Part shown: one piece after another, positions 26,334 through 45,300 of the stretch | Numbering within the stretch: the stretch's first letter is position 1 | Layout of the letters: each line of letters opens with the position of its first letter | From: Ailurus styani | Taxonomy: Eukaryota; Chordata; Mammalia; Carnivora; Ailuridae | NCBI GenBank assembly: GCA_002007465.1 | Contig: LNAC01000687.1 | Span: 266,093-330,092, forward strand | DNA: 64,000 bases | Direction: 5' to 3' | The notes under the pieces: generated by a model | What the model was told of the DNA's origin: nothing | The model's input: the letters and a program-made list of their open reading frames with translations, nothing else | The model's database searches: none | Program-made: the position numbers and the translations under genes

Positions 26334-29300
26334 GCACACCCGAGCCCTCATTCATGCACACACACACACATATGCACATGCAAACACACAGATGCAGACA
26401 TGCATGCCCTTCTTCAAACCGACCCCGTCTACCCGCTCCGTCTCCCCGTGGACCAGGCAAGCAGGAGGACACGTGAGGACGTGCAAGCTCCGTGAGCAAG
26501 GTCTGGTGGGCAGAACTACTCAGGCCACCTTGAGTCTGTCCCAGGCTCCAAGAGGGACCCCTCCGCCCACAGAGACAACACTCCACTCCCACCCAGGGGC
26601 TGGCAGGCTCCAGGCCGGGCCTGGCCGCCCCTTGCTGGCTGCAGCCATGCTGTGGGGCCCGGGGCGGGCCTGGGTGGGGGGGCCAGCCCAGCTCTGGGGT
26701 TGAAAGCCCTCCTCCCAATCCAGCCCCCCGCCTCCTGAGTGTTAGGGCCACATGCCACTGCCACGGGCCCCACCCAGATTGAGGCCCCAAGTCTGCCTAG
26801 ACCGGCGGGGAGACACCACCCAGTGGGGGCAGGGGGTTCAGCAGGGCCAGGGCCAGTATGCGTGCCACAGCTAAATGTGGAATGGAAAATTTTAACTCAG
26901 ACGTTTTCATTTAAATTGGGTTCTTCATTAATACTGTTTGTGTTTAAGAGTGATGCTCACACATGGAGGCACCTGGGCCCAGAGGGTCTGTGGCCACTCT
27001 GCCCTGGCCAGGCTAGGCAGGGGCCTCTGTCCTCCTGCACCCATCCGATCCCTGCAGACACCTGAGAGATGGGGAAACTGAGGCTCAGGCGGCCAAAGAT
27101 ACTGTAGGCTACAGGCAGTGAGGCCCGGCAGGGGGCTCACTCCAAGTTTCCTTCCTTCCCGTGTGTTTCCTGCCAGAGGCTCTGTCCACCGAGGTCTGCC
27201 CCTCCAGCATCCCATGCTGGGCCTTCCAGCCTGCCTGGGCCTCTGGGCATGGGGAGGGCTCAGGCCCATCCTGGGGACAGACTGTGACATCCCAGAAGTC
27301 AGCCCCCTGGTCCTGGACAGAGACAAGACGGCCCAGCCTGGTCCCAGGTGTTAGTAACCCAGAAGTAGCCCTAGCTTTCTGATGTCTCCAGGTTCCCTGT
27401 CATTCTGCAAAGTGGCTGTGGGAGGAGGAAGGGGCTGAGGTGGAGACCTGGCCTGGGGGCTCTTGGAAACCCACTCAGCACCTGACCCAGCCAGGCAATG
27501 AGCCACAGTGCAAAGCATTTCTGGGGCCCAAGGGGACACGACTGTACCAGGAACCCAGGAAGGCTTCCTGGAGGAGAAGGGCCTCCGGGAACCTGCCCTT
27601 CAGTCACCCTCTGAGGTGGATGCCCCGACCTCTGGTGATCCTACCCACTGTCCAGCCTCTCCCAGTAACATGTCTGAATATCCTGCTCATCCCAGGCCCC
27701 TCAGTGAGCTGGGCTGAGGAAGGGTCCTAGGTCTTCTAGGCTCCTGGATCCCCGCCCTGCATGATATCAGGGGCTGCTGCCTGCGCAGACCTGCCCCAAA
27801 AGAGGCAACTCGCATTTACTGAGCAGAGAGGGGGCCTGCGGCATGCAGCATCCAATCAAGTTCAAGGGGTAAAGGCAGAGAAGAGAGAACCCCAGGGGGG
27901 CCCCAAGGGCAAGGTGGAGAAAACACAGGAGTGGGCTGCTCCCTTCTCACTCCATGTCTAAGTCTGCAGCAGGCCTGGACCCGGAAAAAGGGTAAAAGTG
28001 TGGATGCCAGGGTGACCAGAGGCCTACCCCAAGGAGGGGACCACAGGGACCCCTGTTTGCCTGGAATTCAGCACACTGTGAGTGGTGTTAGTAGGCTTGG
28101 TTCACCCCGCAGAACCCCTTTTCAGGAACCCAGTTGCTTTGTAGGACCCTGGTGGAGCCAGGGTCAGGGTTGGCTACGGTCCCCAGTGGCCTTTTGGTCC
28201 GGGGATTGTGGCCTCAGCGGCTCAGCGGAGCCATGTCCTAAGGATGATCAAGGCTCCGTTGGCTAGATGGTGCCTGTACCCCCAGCTGGTGCCCCTGCAC
28301 CACCAGCTTGCTGCAGAGGCACATACCACCTTCTCTCAGGCAGAGTGGGTCACACACAAGGCAGGACACAGCGAAAGGCTGACAGGGCCCTGAGGGAATC
28401 CTGCCCCTCACTGGGCTGGTGTCCATGAACCCAGAACCCCGGCTCTGAGAACTGAGGAAGAAAGAACTTGGCAGGGTGTAGGAGCCTCAGGGCCCACATC
28501 TTGGAATGGTCATGTTCACAGGACAGCCGTGTAAGGGCCCTCTGAAATCACAGCAAGGGCTTATGACAAGCACACTACAGTGGGGCTCAGGTGAGCCTGG
28601 GAGGAGAGGAAACAGGCAGGCTCTCTGGAGCAGGGTTGGTTCCAATTTCTTGAAAGATTCATTTCCCTGCACTTCACAAGTTCTTGAAAGAGAACATGTA
28701 TTACTTTTAATGTCAGGGAGGAAAAACACTGAATTGCACTTTGGCAGTGAGAAACCAGGACCGGCAAGTGGGGGCCAGGCTACCCTGAAGCACACCTGAG
28801 GCCAGGTGTCGGGGACCCCAGGGCCAGGACTGGGCTAGGCCCCACCCCTCCAGAAGAGCCTGCGCTCGCTGCCCACCTGCCCCTCTCCTCTCTGCCCCAC
28901 AGCCCGCAGCATCTGAGTAACAAGAACACGCCTGCTTGCCAAAGCCAGAAATAAGCCCGTCCACACAGGCCTTTTTTAAACCCGCTCTTGGCAGCCTGTG
29001 GCGCCCACCCAGCCCTGGCCTCCAGGTAGGGAGCTCTTGCGCCTCCACGGGCACCCAATGCAGGCTCACCGTCCTCTCGGCTGCTACCCTCACTCTCGCT
29101 AAGGCAAAGAGTGCCAAGCCGGCTCCTGCTCCCCCCGACCCCAGGCTCATTCACACTCGGGGTGACCTGCCTCGGAACAGAGGCCCCCGCGGGCTATAGC
29201 CGTTGGCAACACCTCAGGTTCCCGGGAAGGCTCGAGCAGTCATTGCTGTAGTCCCCTGGGCTGTTTCTCAGCATGGGACTTGGGGAAGCAGGTGGTCCCA

Positions 29301-30260
29301 GATCTGCATGTCTCGAGCCTGGAACCCCCACCCCTCTTTGTACCTAAGGGAGCCCCGGGGGGTGCCCCGCGGCCATGGTGTTGTCAGCAGGCTTATGTGT
29401 GAGGCAGCCTGTCTCAGGGGAAGAAGTTCTGTCTGCGTGGACCCAGGGCCCTGCCTGCCCTCTGCCTCAGGGGTCCCAGTGCCCAACATGGCCGGTGTCC
29501 CCGGGTGTGGCCTGGCCTGGGCCCTGCAGCTGCGACCCCGAGCCTTCCTGAGAAGGTCAAGGGAGGGTGGAGGGTACTGCCAGGCCAGCATCAAGGGTGG
29601 CTTTGGGGCAGGCACGTGGCAGCCTGGCCAGGCCACACCTACACGGGAACAACTTGGCTCTGGCCCTGGGCTGGACAGCCAGGAGGGGACCCAAGTGCCA
29701 CCCATAGCTCCTTGCTGGAGGGGCTGGTGGCTCTCAGCAGCCCACATCCCCCCTCATGCAGCCTGTAGGGAGAGGAGGGCTGCAGCCACACCCTGGGTGG
29801 CCACTGCACACACTCTCCTATTTGGGCCCAGCAACTGACATCCAGGGCCTGGCACAATCATGAGGTGCCTTCCAGGCACTAGTGTCCCCACACAGAGAAC
29901 TCACCTGTCCCTGGTGCCCCAGTAGAGGCACGCTCACAGTTTCCGCCTCAACCCAGGTGGGGGGCTCACGTCTCCCTCAGCCCTAGTGCCATCCTTGTCC
30001 TGCCCAGCCCTCCCGGCCCCTGCCCCCTGCCCTGCCCCACCCGCGGGCCTTGTCCCCCCAGGTCAGCCAGGCTGCAGCCCCCGCTGTACCGGCCCCTGCC
30101 CCTTCTGGCCCGGCTGTGGCCGCCTGTGCCCCCCGACGGTGACGCGGGGGACTCACGTGAACACGAAGAACAGGGTGCTGGAGCCGACCAGCAGCGCGGC
30201 GGCCGTGGCCACCGGGATGTACTTGGCGGGTTTGAGGCGCGTCCCGGGGCTGCGGGGCAT
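17244..30260 (-). CDS. ZDHHC8: ZDHHC8, palmitoyltransferase (DHHC type)
   Basis: Eleven coding exons on the minus strand: 30260-30157, 23232-23111, 22936-22779, 22691-22519, 22317-22215, 21799-21708, 21540-21399, 21203-21083, 21010-20901, 19545-18545, 17415-17244. The sum is 2298 nt, exactly 765 aa plus TGA, the human length. The enzyme transfers palmitate to cysteines of membrane proteins at Golgi, plasma-membrane and dendritic sites. Four membrane helices lie near 14-34, 52-72, 148-172 and 187-211. The Cys-rich domain precedes the DHHC motif with catalytic Cys134 ([12 protein letters not shown]). The long, Ser/Pro-rich cytosolic tail is mostly in the 1001-nt exon 10. The C-terminus EISV is a class II PDZ ligand, known in ZDHHC5/8 to bind GRIP1-type partners. 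Intron 1 is 6.9 kb; the other introns total about 4 kb. All sites are GT-AG. The ATG lies in a CpG-rich exon just inside an assembly gap. Confidence 0.98.
23233..30156 (-). other. ZDHHC8: ZDHHC8 intron 1 (6.9 kb)
   Basis: This is GC-rich unique intron with no recognisable coding exon. It holds short MIR-like remnants (for example the 'gactgaggctcagagagg' area near 23549 and the 'ggggaaactgaggctcaggc' area near 27070) and a long CA-rich tract (26047-26410). The large open frame 25477-26790 on the minus strand is produced mainly by the CA/TG repeat and is not a gene. An AT-rich patch near 26878-26955 could be a short conserved element, but nothing definite is seen. Confidence 0.7.
26047..26410. 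repeat. CA/TG-rich alternating tract with perfect (CA)18 core
   Basis: About 360 bp of mostly alternating purine-pyrimidine sequence, with interspersed CACACG, CATGTGTG and GCATGCGCACATGTGC units. A perfect (AC)n run lies at 26294-26330. It is a simple-sequence region in ZDHHC8 intron 1, likely polymorphic in length and with potential to adopt Z-DNA. Confidence 0.9.
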
Positions 30261-30960
30261 CCTGGGCGCCGCGCCGCCGCATCCCTCCCCGGGGCCGGGC
30301 GGGCGGGGCCGGCCGGGGTCGGGCCGGGGTCGGGNNNNNNNNNNNNNNNNNNNNNNNNNNNNNNNNNNNNNNNNNNNNNNNNNNNNNNNNNNNNNNNNNN
30401 NNNNNNNNNNNNNNNNNNNNNNNNNNNNNNNNNNNNNNNNNNNNNNNNNNNNNNNNNNNNNNNNNNNNNNNNNNNNNNNNNNNNNNNNNNNNNNNNNNNN
30501 NNNNNNNNNNNNNNNNNNNNNNNNNNNNNNNNNNNNNNNNNNNNNNNNNNNNNNNNNNNNNNNNNGGGGCGGAACTGGGACGCTTCGCGGACGCGCCCGG
30601 CCCCCGCCCCGCCCCACACCCTCCTCCCGGCGCGCTGAGTGCCGGAGCCGCCCAGACTGGGGAGCCTTCGAGGCCCCCAGGGCCCCGCCGGCGCTGGCAT
30701 CTAGCGCGGCGTTCGGGACCCTGGGCCGGGCGCGGCCGCTCCTCGCCTTGGTGCCCTGGCCAGGCAAGCGCCCGCGGCACTCTGAAGGCACGCAGCCGTC
30801 GTCGCACACCTGCAGTCCTGGCCCACCGGGTGGACACCGCGGAGAACGCCAGGCCCTCTGTTCCCAGCCCGCAGGCCCTGGCGCTGGGGCATGTTGGTCC
30901 CCTCCAGGGCCTGTGTTTGCGCATACCTCTCCCATAACATCTCGGAGCCTGCCCCTGGGG
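30157..30960 (-). promoter_or_regulatory. ZDHHC8: ZDHHC8 CpG-island promoter (partly in assembly gap)
   Basis: Very high GC and CpG density spans coding exon 1 and the upstream sequence to about 30780, interrupted by N at 30335-30565. There is no TATA box. The transcription start and 5'UTR most likely lie at or inside the gap. The frames that run through the N block are artefacts of masked bases. Confidence 0.75.
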
Positions 30961-33540
30961 TCAGGTTGATGTCCCTGCCTCATGCTATTCCCGAATGGAG
31001 CTAGACCCCTCTCATCTGGAGATCCCCTGGCATTCATGGGGGGTAGGGGGGAATCTGTGACATTGTTTATTCCTTGCCCAACTCACAGCCCTCGGTGGTC
31101 AGGGTAAGGAGGGCAGAGGGTGCAGCATTCCCCGGCTTCCTGGCCCAAACTGCAGGTTTGGGAGTGTGTGTAGGTGGAATAGCTAGAGTCGGGTGAGCCC
31201 CTCAGCCTCCCAGAGGCAGGGTGGAGTGCCCCTTGGGAAGACCGGGAAGCACGGGGCATCCTGCCCCTGCCTGGGATAGGCCTGTGGGCAGGCCCACCTC
31301 CTGCAGGAAATCCCACCCGCCAGCTCGGCAGCCGCTGCCCGCTTAAGGTGGACCTGTGCCTTTGCAGTGCCTGGCTGCAGTGTGGACAGAACAGGCTGAG
31401 CAGCCAGGCAGAGCAGTGCAGAACCTCTGGGAGGCTGGGACCTGGGTCAAGCTCTGAAGCCTCCACAGTGAGGACCAGCAAGTCTCTTTTCCCTCCAACA
31501 CAGCCCCAGGGCCCTCTGCTTGGAAACCAAGACCCATCAGCGCCCTCCCCAGGTGGGAATCCATTGGAGCTTCGAAGGGGGGGTCTTCACCCTCCTTGGC
31601 CCTGGGCTCCTCTATGGCCAGAATCCCTTGCTACCCAGGGGCCACTTTCTCAGGCCATGCTATCACAGGCCCTGGGGCTCCTTGGCCTGGAAGCCCCTCC
31701 CTGCCTGTACGTAGGCCTTGTGAAGGCTTTAGCCCCAGCTTGGCAGGCTGCTGGCTATGAGCCATTGAAAAGGTCCTGGGCTGGGGGCTGGAACTGGGGC
31801 ATTAGTACAGCTGCTTAACAATAGAAACGGTCATGGGCTTTTTCCCATAACATTCCAGTTGTAGCCTCTGCCCAGTGGGGAGCCCACTACAGGGGACCCA
31901 GCATAGCGTTGGGGAGGCACCCAAGCCCTGAGTGGCAGGCTTGGGACACAAAAGTGAGTGAAGAGCGGACACCTCCTCACCTGCCCACGGTGCCTCAGCA
32001 CCTGGAGATGCAAGGTCCAGGGTCCTCACAAAGACTCCAGCCAAAAGGTGCCCTGCCCATGGCTTTGCCATTGCTCCCACCCTTCTACAACCCAACACTG
32101 GGACCTCAGCCCCTGGAAGCCTCTGGATGCAGGCCCACCCACAGGGAGCCTCCCCACAGGCTCCCACATGGCGACGCAAGCCCAAGTCTGACTCCAGATC
32201 TCTGTAGGGGCACCAGGACAGCTGAGAGCTGTGGAGTGAGCACAAAGCCTTGGTCATGGGAAGAATGGGTGCTTGGTGCCTCGTTGGTGAGGTCCCTGCA
32301 GACTCCCTGGGCAGAAGGGAGTCCTGGGTGGGGGGGAGGGGAGAACAGGGGGAGACCCAATGAGGCCTCCAGCCCAAGAGTCCTCCCCCACTAAGGAGTT
32401 AAGATCCCCAGGAAAAGGAAAGCAGAGCAGAAAGCCTGCCCAGTGGACTCACCTGGAACAGAAAGGTGTATCAACTCACTTCTCACTCAATCCCCAATAT
32501 CATCAGCACCCCAGTATGGCCTACCATTGCCTCTGTGCTACAGGGAGGAACCCACCTGAAAACAGTGACTGAGGGGCCTGGGAGAGGCCCCACTGGCATC
32601 CCTGCCCATCCCAGTGGGACCAGATGTCAGGACTGTGCGTCTCCCTTTCTGCAGCATTCTGCAGTGTCAGCAAGCCACCTGTAATGTTGCCTTCATCACA
32701 GCACAGCTCTATTCCCCAGCCATTGGGAACCTACCCTGCTGTCAGGGTTTTCCCCCCCTTGCAGACACAACTCATCACCCAAGAGGAAAGAAGTCAGCCT
32801 GGGGTTTCACATCAAGTGGGATTCATCTTCTATTAGAGCCCAAAGCAAAAACAACATTCAACAACCATTCTGTACTAAGTTCAAAGGGTGTCTGACCACC
32901 CTTCCCTGAAAAACCGAGCCTGGGCCAGCCTTTCATACATCAATGCATCCACCGGAGGCCCAGGGGGAAGCAACAGCTGTCTTTTACATCCAAACTCCAG
33001 TTCATCAAGACAGGCAACGTGCACAAGTTTGTGACCCTCCTTGGCAGGAAGGGCCTCTGCTTCAACACTGACTTCAAGAGCACCCAGACCTGTGCCTCTA
33101 GAGGCCTAAGGCTCCCAGAACACAACAGTGCTGGCCAGTGAAGTCTTTGGTTTGGCTTTAAAGGGGGAAAAAAAAAAAAAAAAAAAGGATCAGCGTCCTT
33201 TGGAGGTACTTCCCCCCACCCCCCCAAGGTTTGGAACCAGGCACATCACAGGACACATAGACCACACAAAAAGGTCGGATGGAGCAGGTCCCAGCTGGTA
33301 AACTCTGGCCACACTTGCTCACCCCATCCCTGCCCCTTCACCCCCCCGCACTGGAGGGCAGCATGGGGACACTCCACAGCCCCACTGGCCTCCCAGGACA
33401 CACGTTACCACATGTGACCGCATGCTTTGAAAAGCTTGCCGGTGCACCAAAAACCCCTCCCCCCACCTAGGACAACATTCAGACACCATTTGTTTTACAA
33501 GACGAACCCCAAACGGCACCCATTTGCATTCTTGAAATCA
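30961..33540. other. Spacer between ZDHHC8 promoter and RANBP1 3' end
   Basis: This is about 2.6 kb of unique sequence with no recognisable exon or well-preserved repeat. It contains a 19-base A run at 33168-33186, preceded on the plus strand by an 81-codon open frame without ATG (32896-33138), reported separately as a possible retrocopy remnant. A minus-strand AATAAA near 33543 could be a distal RANBP1 end. Confidence 0.5.
33168..33186 (+). repeat. Poly(A) run, 19 bases
   Basis: An uninterrupted A tract follows GGGGG. It may be the tail of an old retrotransposed sequence lying upstream on the plus strand, or a simple homopolymer. Confidence 0.6.
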
Positions 33541-34109
33541 GCCCTTTATTTAAAGCTATTGCAGATGCCCACAATTCCACCCAGATGGAGATGCCACAAG
33601 TGAGCAGGAAGGCCAGTTTTCTCTGAGGACGGCAGCAGGGTATCCAAAGAGGGCTGTGGGGCTGAGCGCTCCCCTCACACACTGCACCAGACTGGACAAG
33701 TGTGCTATGGGGCTGGGCTTTCACTCTGCCAGGGCTGAGGGCCAACCAAACACAGCCTTGGCCAAAGCCTGGAAACCTACTTGGCCTTCCCATGTGAAAG
33801 GCCAGGGTACTCCGGTGCTCCTCCTTTCCCTCCCCCAGAGGCAAAAAACAACAGCAAGACACAGCAGAAGCCCACCTACCCCTTGCCACGACGCAGAAGC
33901 CCAGGCCACAGCCAGTACCCCTGCCCCGCCTCAGACACAGCACAGCCCCAGAGGCCAGAAGCAACCCCAAGCCCACGGTGGAGCCAGGGGTGGCGAGTGG
34001 GCCCCGCAGTGCTGCCCAGCACCCCGGAGCCAGCGGGCACCCACACTGCAACCAGGACAGGGCCGGCGCACACACGGTCCTGCCCTCTGTGCAGGTTTCG
34101 AATGTGTAG

Positions 34110-34115
34110 TTTATT
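34110..34115 (-). terminator. RANBP1: Candidate RANBP1 poly(A) signal
   Basis: The minus strand reads AATAAA 275 bp past the RANBP1 stop codon at 34390, a spacing that fits the short 3'UTR of RANBP1 mRNA. A second minus-strand AATAAA lies near 33543 and could give a longer form. Confidence 0.65.
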
Positions 34116-34389
34116 CACTATTTTTGATGACTATAAATAAGTGTTTCCACTATGGAAAAGAAAGTGAGCACAGTACATTTTCATGACTGGGGAATGGATT
34201 TTCTGAAGTCTTCTTCAATAGGACAAAAACTTAGAAAAAAACAACCTGAACGTTGGAATTCAGTTCTTTATATAAAGTCCCTTGTAAAAACAAAACAGAA
34301 TAAAAACAAACTGAAAAGAAAGGGCAGGGCAAAATTTAAAAAAAAGAAAGAGGAGGAAAAGAACAGAAGAGAAACCAAGGGGCGGCGGC

Positions 34390-41576
<7,187 letters not shown>

Positions 41577-42316
41577 GGGGGCGCGGCGGCGGCGGCGGCT
41601 CGGCTGGCNNNNNNNNNNNNNNNNNNNNNNNNNNNNNNNNNNNNAATCTCTGCTTATTTCTCTGTGGCTGTTGCTGTGGAATTGCGGTCTTTTCTTCACG
41701 AAGGACCAAAGAACTAGCTGATGAATCTTCCCTCCGCCCCACGACCCGAACCCCGACCCCTGACCCCGGCGGCGGGAAACGCGACGCGATTCAAAACCAG
41801 TGCAGCTTTATTGGCTCACACTGCGGACACTCTCATTGTCCAGCCCGCCCCGCGCTTCCCGCCAAAACGCCCGCGGCGCATGCCCGGCCCGCCTGGCAGC
41901 CAAGAGAGCGTGCACTCCCGGCGGCCCTAGCGCGTACTTCCGCCCCGCGGCGGCGCGCATCCCTGGAGCTCGCTAAGGGGCAGGGGGTCGGAGCTGGCGC
42001 GTGGCGATGACGCTGCCGGAAGCCAGGATGATAGAGACGCGCGGCCCTGGCTGCATGCGCTGGCTTACAGGAGAGTGGCCAGTGAGGTGAGCGGCCGGCG
42101 CGGGCCCCTGGCGGGCGGGCGGCGTACCCCGTACCCGAGACCGGAACCTGAGCTCCGAGGGTTCGAGTCCCGCCCCTGCCCGGGGCGGAGCCGGCGAGCG
42201 GCCTCGCGGCGTTGCAGCAGCCCTCTGAGCGCCCGCCTCCCTTGCCAGGCCCAGGACCGGGCGACGGAGGCGGCTCTCGTGGGGGGCCCCAGGCCGGGCA
42301 GCGGACGGACCGGACG
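41577..42316. promoter_or_regulatory. Shared divergent promoter of RANBP1 and TRMT2A
   Basis: The two start codons are 740 bp apart on opposite strands, in CpG-dense DNA without a TATA box. Visible sites are an inverted CCAAT box (ATTGG, 41810-41814), an E2F-like TTCCCGCCAAAA (41856-41867), an NRF1-like GCGCATGC (41876-41883) and ETS-type sites ACTTCCG (41936-41942) and CCGGAAG (42016-42022). In mouse this pair is the classic Htf9-a/Htf9-c bidirectional CpG-island promoter with E2F control of the RanBP1 side. Bases 41609-41644 are an assembly gap next to the RANBP1 ATG. Confidence 0.9.
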
Positions 42317-45300
42317 ATGAGTGACAAGCTCGACAACGAAGTAAAGTGAAGGGAGATCCTGATGGGAGACGGAGGAGGAGATGGAGGAGGAAGGGGGTTG
42401 GGGGGAGGTGGTGGCGGCATTGGAAACCGCTGGAAGAAAACGGGACAGGGGGATAAGTTGGGAGAGGGGAAAAGGGAATGCGGGTGAGACTGGATGTAGG
42501 GTGCAGTCATGGAGGTCGGGGTGGGGGCAAAGGGCCCTGGGGCGTTCAGGTTCTAGGGTCCAGCCCTCAGCCCAGTCCTTGTCTGTCTCCACATAGGGGC
42601 CTGTGCCCATGGAGGGCTGCAGCCAAGACAGCAGCAATGCCCAGGGTAGCCCTGCAGCCCTAGCCCCCCAGGAGGAAGACAAGGAGGAGGAAGGGGGGTC
42701 TGGGGCGGCTGCAGAGTCCGTGCCTCAGCCTGGGCTCTACAGCTACATCAGGGACGACCTGTTTACCTCCGAGATCTTCAAGTTGGAGCTACAGAACGTG
42801 CCCCGCCACGCCAGCTTCAGTGATGTCCGACGCTTTCTGGGCCGCTTTGGCCTGCAGCCTCATAAGACCAAACTTTTTGGGCAACCTCCCTGCGCCTTTG
42901 TGACATTCCGCAGTGCTGCTGAGCGGGACAAGGCCTTGCGTGTGCTGCACGGTGCCCTCTGGAAGGGCCGCCCACTCAGTGTGCGCCTGGCCAGGCCCAA
43001 GGCTGATCCTATGGCCAGGAAGAGGCGGCGCGAGGATGAGGGTGAGCCGACAGCCACATGCATCGCAGATGTAGTGACACCTCTTTGGACCGTGCCCTAT
43101 GCTGAGCAGCTGGAGCGGAAGCGGCTGGAGTGTGAGCAGGTGCTACAGAAGCTCGCCAAGTGAGTGTGGGTGGGTGCAGAACACCCCTTTGGCCCCAGAG
43201 CTCTGCTCGGCTCTATCTGTGCTTGTTCAGCCCATCCTGTGCCCTGTACAGACGTCCTCAGGGTCTGCACGGTGTTTTGGGTAGTTAGCCAGTAAAACCC
43301 ATGTATAATCAGTGTGGATAGTGCGGTCCTGAGGGAGGGGCCTGGGCACTTGGGCATTTGGAGAATGGCTGGGGATGGTTGCAGGGGAAGCGGACTGAGT
43401 CCAACCTTGGCCCCACCTCATCCCGCAGGGAAATTGGGAGCACCAACCGCGCCCTGCTGCCCTGGCTGCTCTCACAGAGGCACAAGCACAACAAGGCCTG
43501 CTGCCCACTGGAGGGGGTTAGGCCATCACCCCAGCAGGTCAGGCCTGGCTGGTGTGGCCAGAACCTCATCTCATGTTCTTGAAAGGAGCTCTTACTTATC
43601 TCTGCCATCCTTTTTCCTGCTTTGCATTTGCTCTTCGTATTCATTGTGTGACCGTTACTTGTTGTCAGCCCTGTCCGCTGGACGGTCAGGGTAAGGTCAG
43701 GCATGTCTCTCTGCCTCCCTACAGACCGAGTATCGTAATAAGTGTGAGTTTCTGGTCGGCGTTGGGGTGGACGGGGAAGACAACACGGTCGGCTGTCGGC
43801 TTGGCAAGTACAAGGGTGGGACGTGTGCTGTGGCTGCCCCCTTTGACACCGTGCACATCCCTGGGGCCACCAAGCAGGTGGTGAAGGCCTTCCAGGAGTT
43901 CATCCGGTGAGGGGTTATGGCTGGGCTGGGGGCCCCAAGAAGTTGTGAGGTGGTCTAGGAGCAGAGAGTCTGCCTGGGGGGGGATTCTGGGATTGTGATC
44001 TGGCGGGCGCAGCTGGAAGAGAGAGCAGGGATGCTGCTCACCCAGTCCTGGGTGGCAGATGTTGGGGGACTCAGGGCCATTCATGGCTCCCACAGGTCCA
44101 CTCCATACTCAGCGTACAACCCAGAGACGTACTCAGGCCACTGGAAACAGCTGACTGTGCGCACCAGCCGCCGTGGCCAAGCCATGGCCATTGTCTACTT
44201 CCACCCCCAGGTCTCAGGCGGGGTGGCCCTCCTGGGGGAGGGTGTCTGGGCCACAGTGAGCTGTGACACAGCCTTACAAGGCCTTTTTTGCTGCTTACCC
44301 AGAAACTGGGCCCTGAGGAACTGGCTGGGCTGAAGGCCTCCTTGGCGCAACACTTCATGGCGGGGCCAGGCAAGGCCACTGGGGTGACCTGCCTCTACTT
44401 TGTAGAGGAGGGACAGCGGTGAGGAGCCTGGGTAGGGGTGGTGTGGGTCCCTGCAAGGGTTGGTGACACTGATGGACGTAACCCTACCACCCACAGAAAG
44501 ACTCCCAGCCAGGAGGGCCTGCCGCTGGAGCACGTGGCTGGAGACCGGTGCATCCACGAGGACCTGCTTGGGTTGACTTTCAGGATCTCTCCTCACGCCT
44601 TCTTCCAGGTAGCCCCAAATTTCTGGGGATCACGACACCTGGAGGGAAGCCTGCCATGACGTCAGGATGTGACTGGGACAGTGGGCTAGGGGAGTGATAA
44701 GGGATTAGCCGGGGGAGAACATCCAGGCAGGACAAACATAACCATTCTAAGGTAGGAAGATCATTTGCTGTTAGATTCTTTGATAACCTTTTGGGAGGGC
44801 CATATGTGGGGATAGGAACGGGAGTTGGGGTGATGCCAGGGCTCTGGTGTGAGCTCTGGCACTCAGTAAAGAGGTGAGGGGTGGGTTATCAGCATCAAGT
44901 TGCTTTTTAAAGCCAGGAGACTTGGCGAAGTTGCCAGGCATGATGGGATTGAGGGTCATTCCGAGGACTGGGGCTGTGGCACTCAGATGGCTAGATGGCG
45001 GGGAGGGGTGGGATCTAGAGACCTGCGGAAGGGTGAGTGACCCAAGGATGGGGCCACAGAGGTGCCACGAAGGCCCCCAGACAGGCAGAATGCCCAGGGA
45101 ATGCAAGTGCTTGGGCTTGGGGGTGGGGGGCGGTGCAGGAGGGGAGGCCAGTGTGGGCAGTGAAGCTCCACTAATCTTCTGGATGGTGCTGGCCCGCTCT
45201 CCAGGTGAACACCCTGGCAGCCGAGGTGCTCTACACAGTCATCCAAGACTGGGCCCAGCTGGACACAGAGAGCACAGTGCTGGATGTGTGCTGCGGCACG

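Noticed and set aside
25477..26790. 437-residue open frame on the minus strand
   Set aside because: It runs through the CA/TG simple repeat in ZDHHC8 intron 1 (Cys/Val runs) and has no domain or splice support.
29966..31037. Long frames on both strands through 30335-30565
   Set aside because: The N block is translated as unknown residues and joins unrelated flanks. Only the ZDHHC8 exon 1 part (30260-30157, minus) is real.
32940..33227. 95-residue minus-strand frame with poly-Phe
   Set aside because: The Phe run is the antisense of the 19-base A run; no gene-like features.
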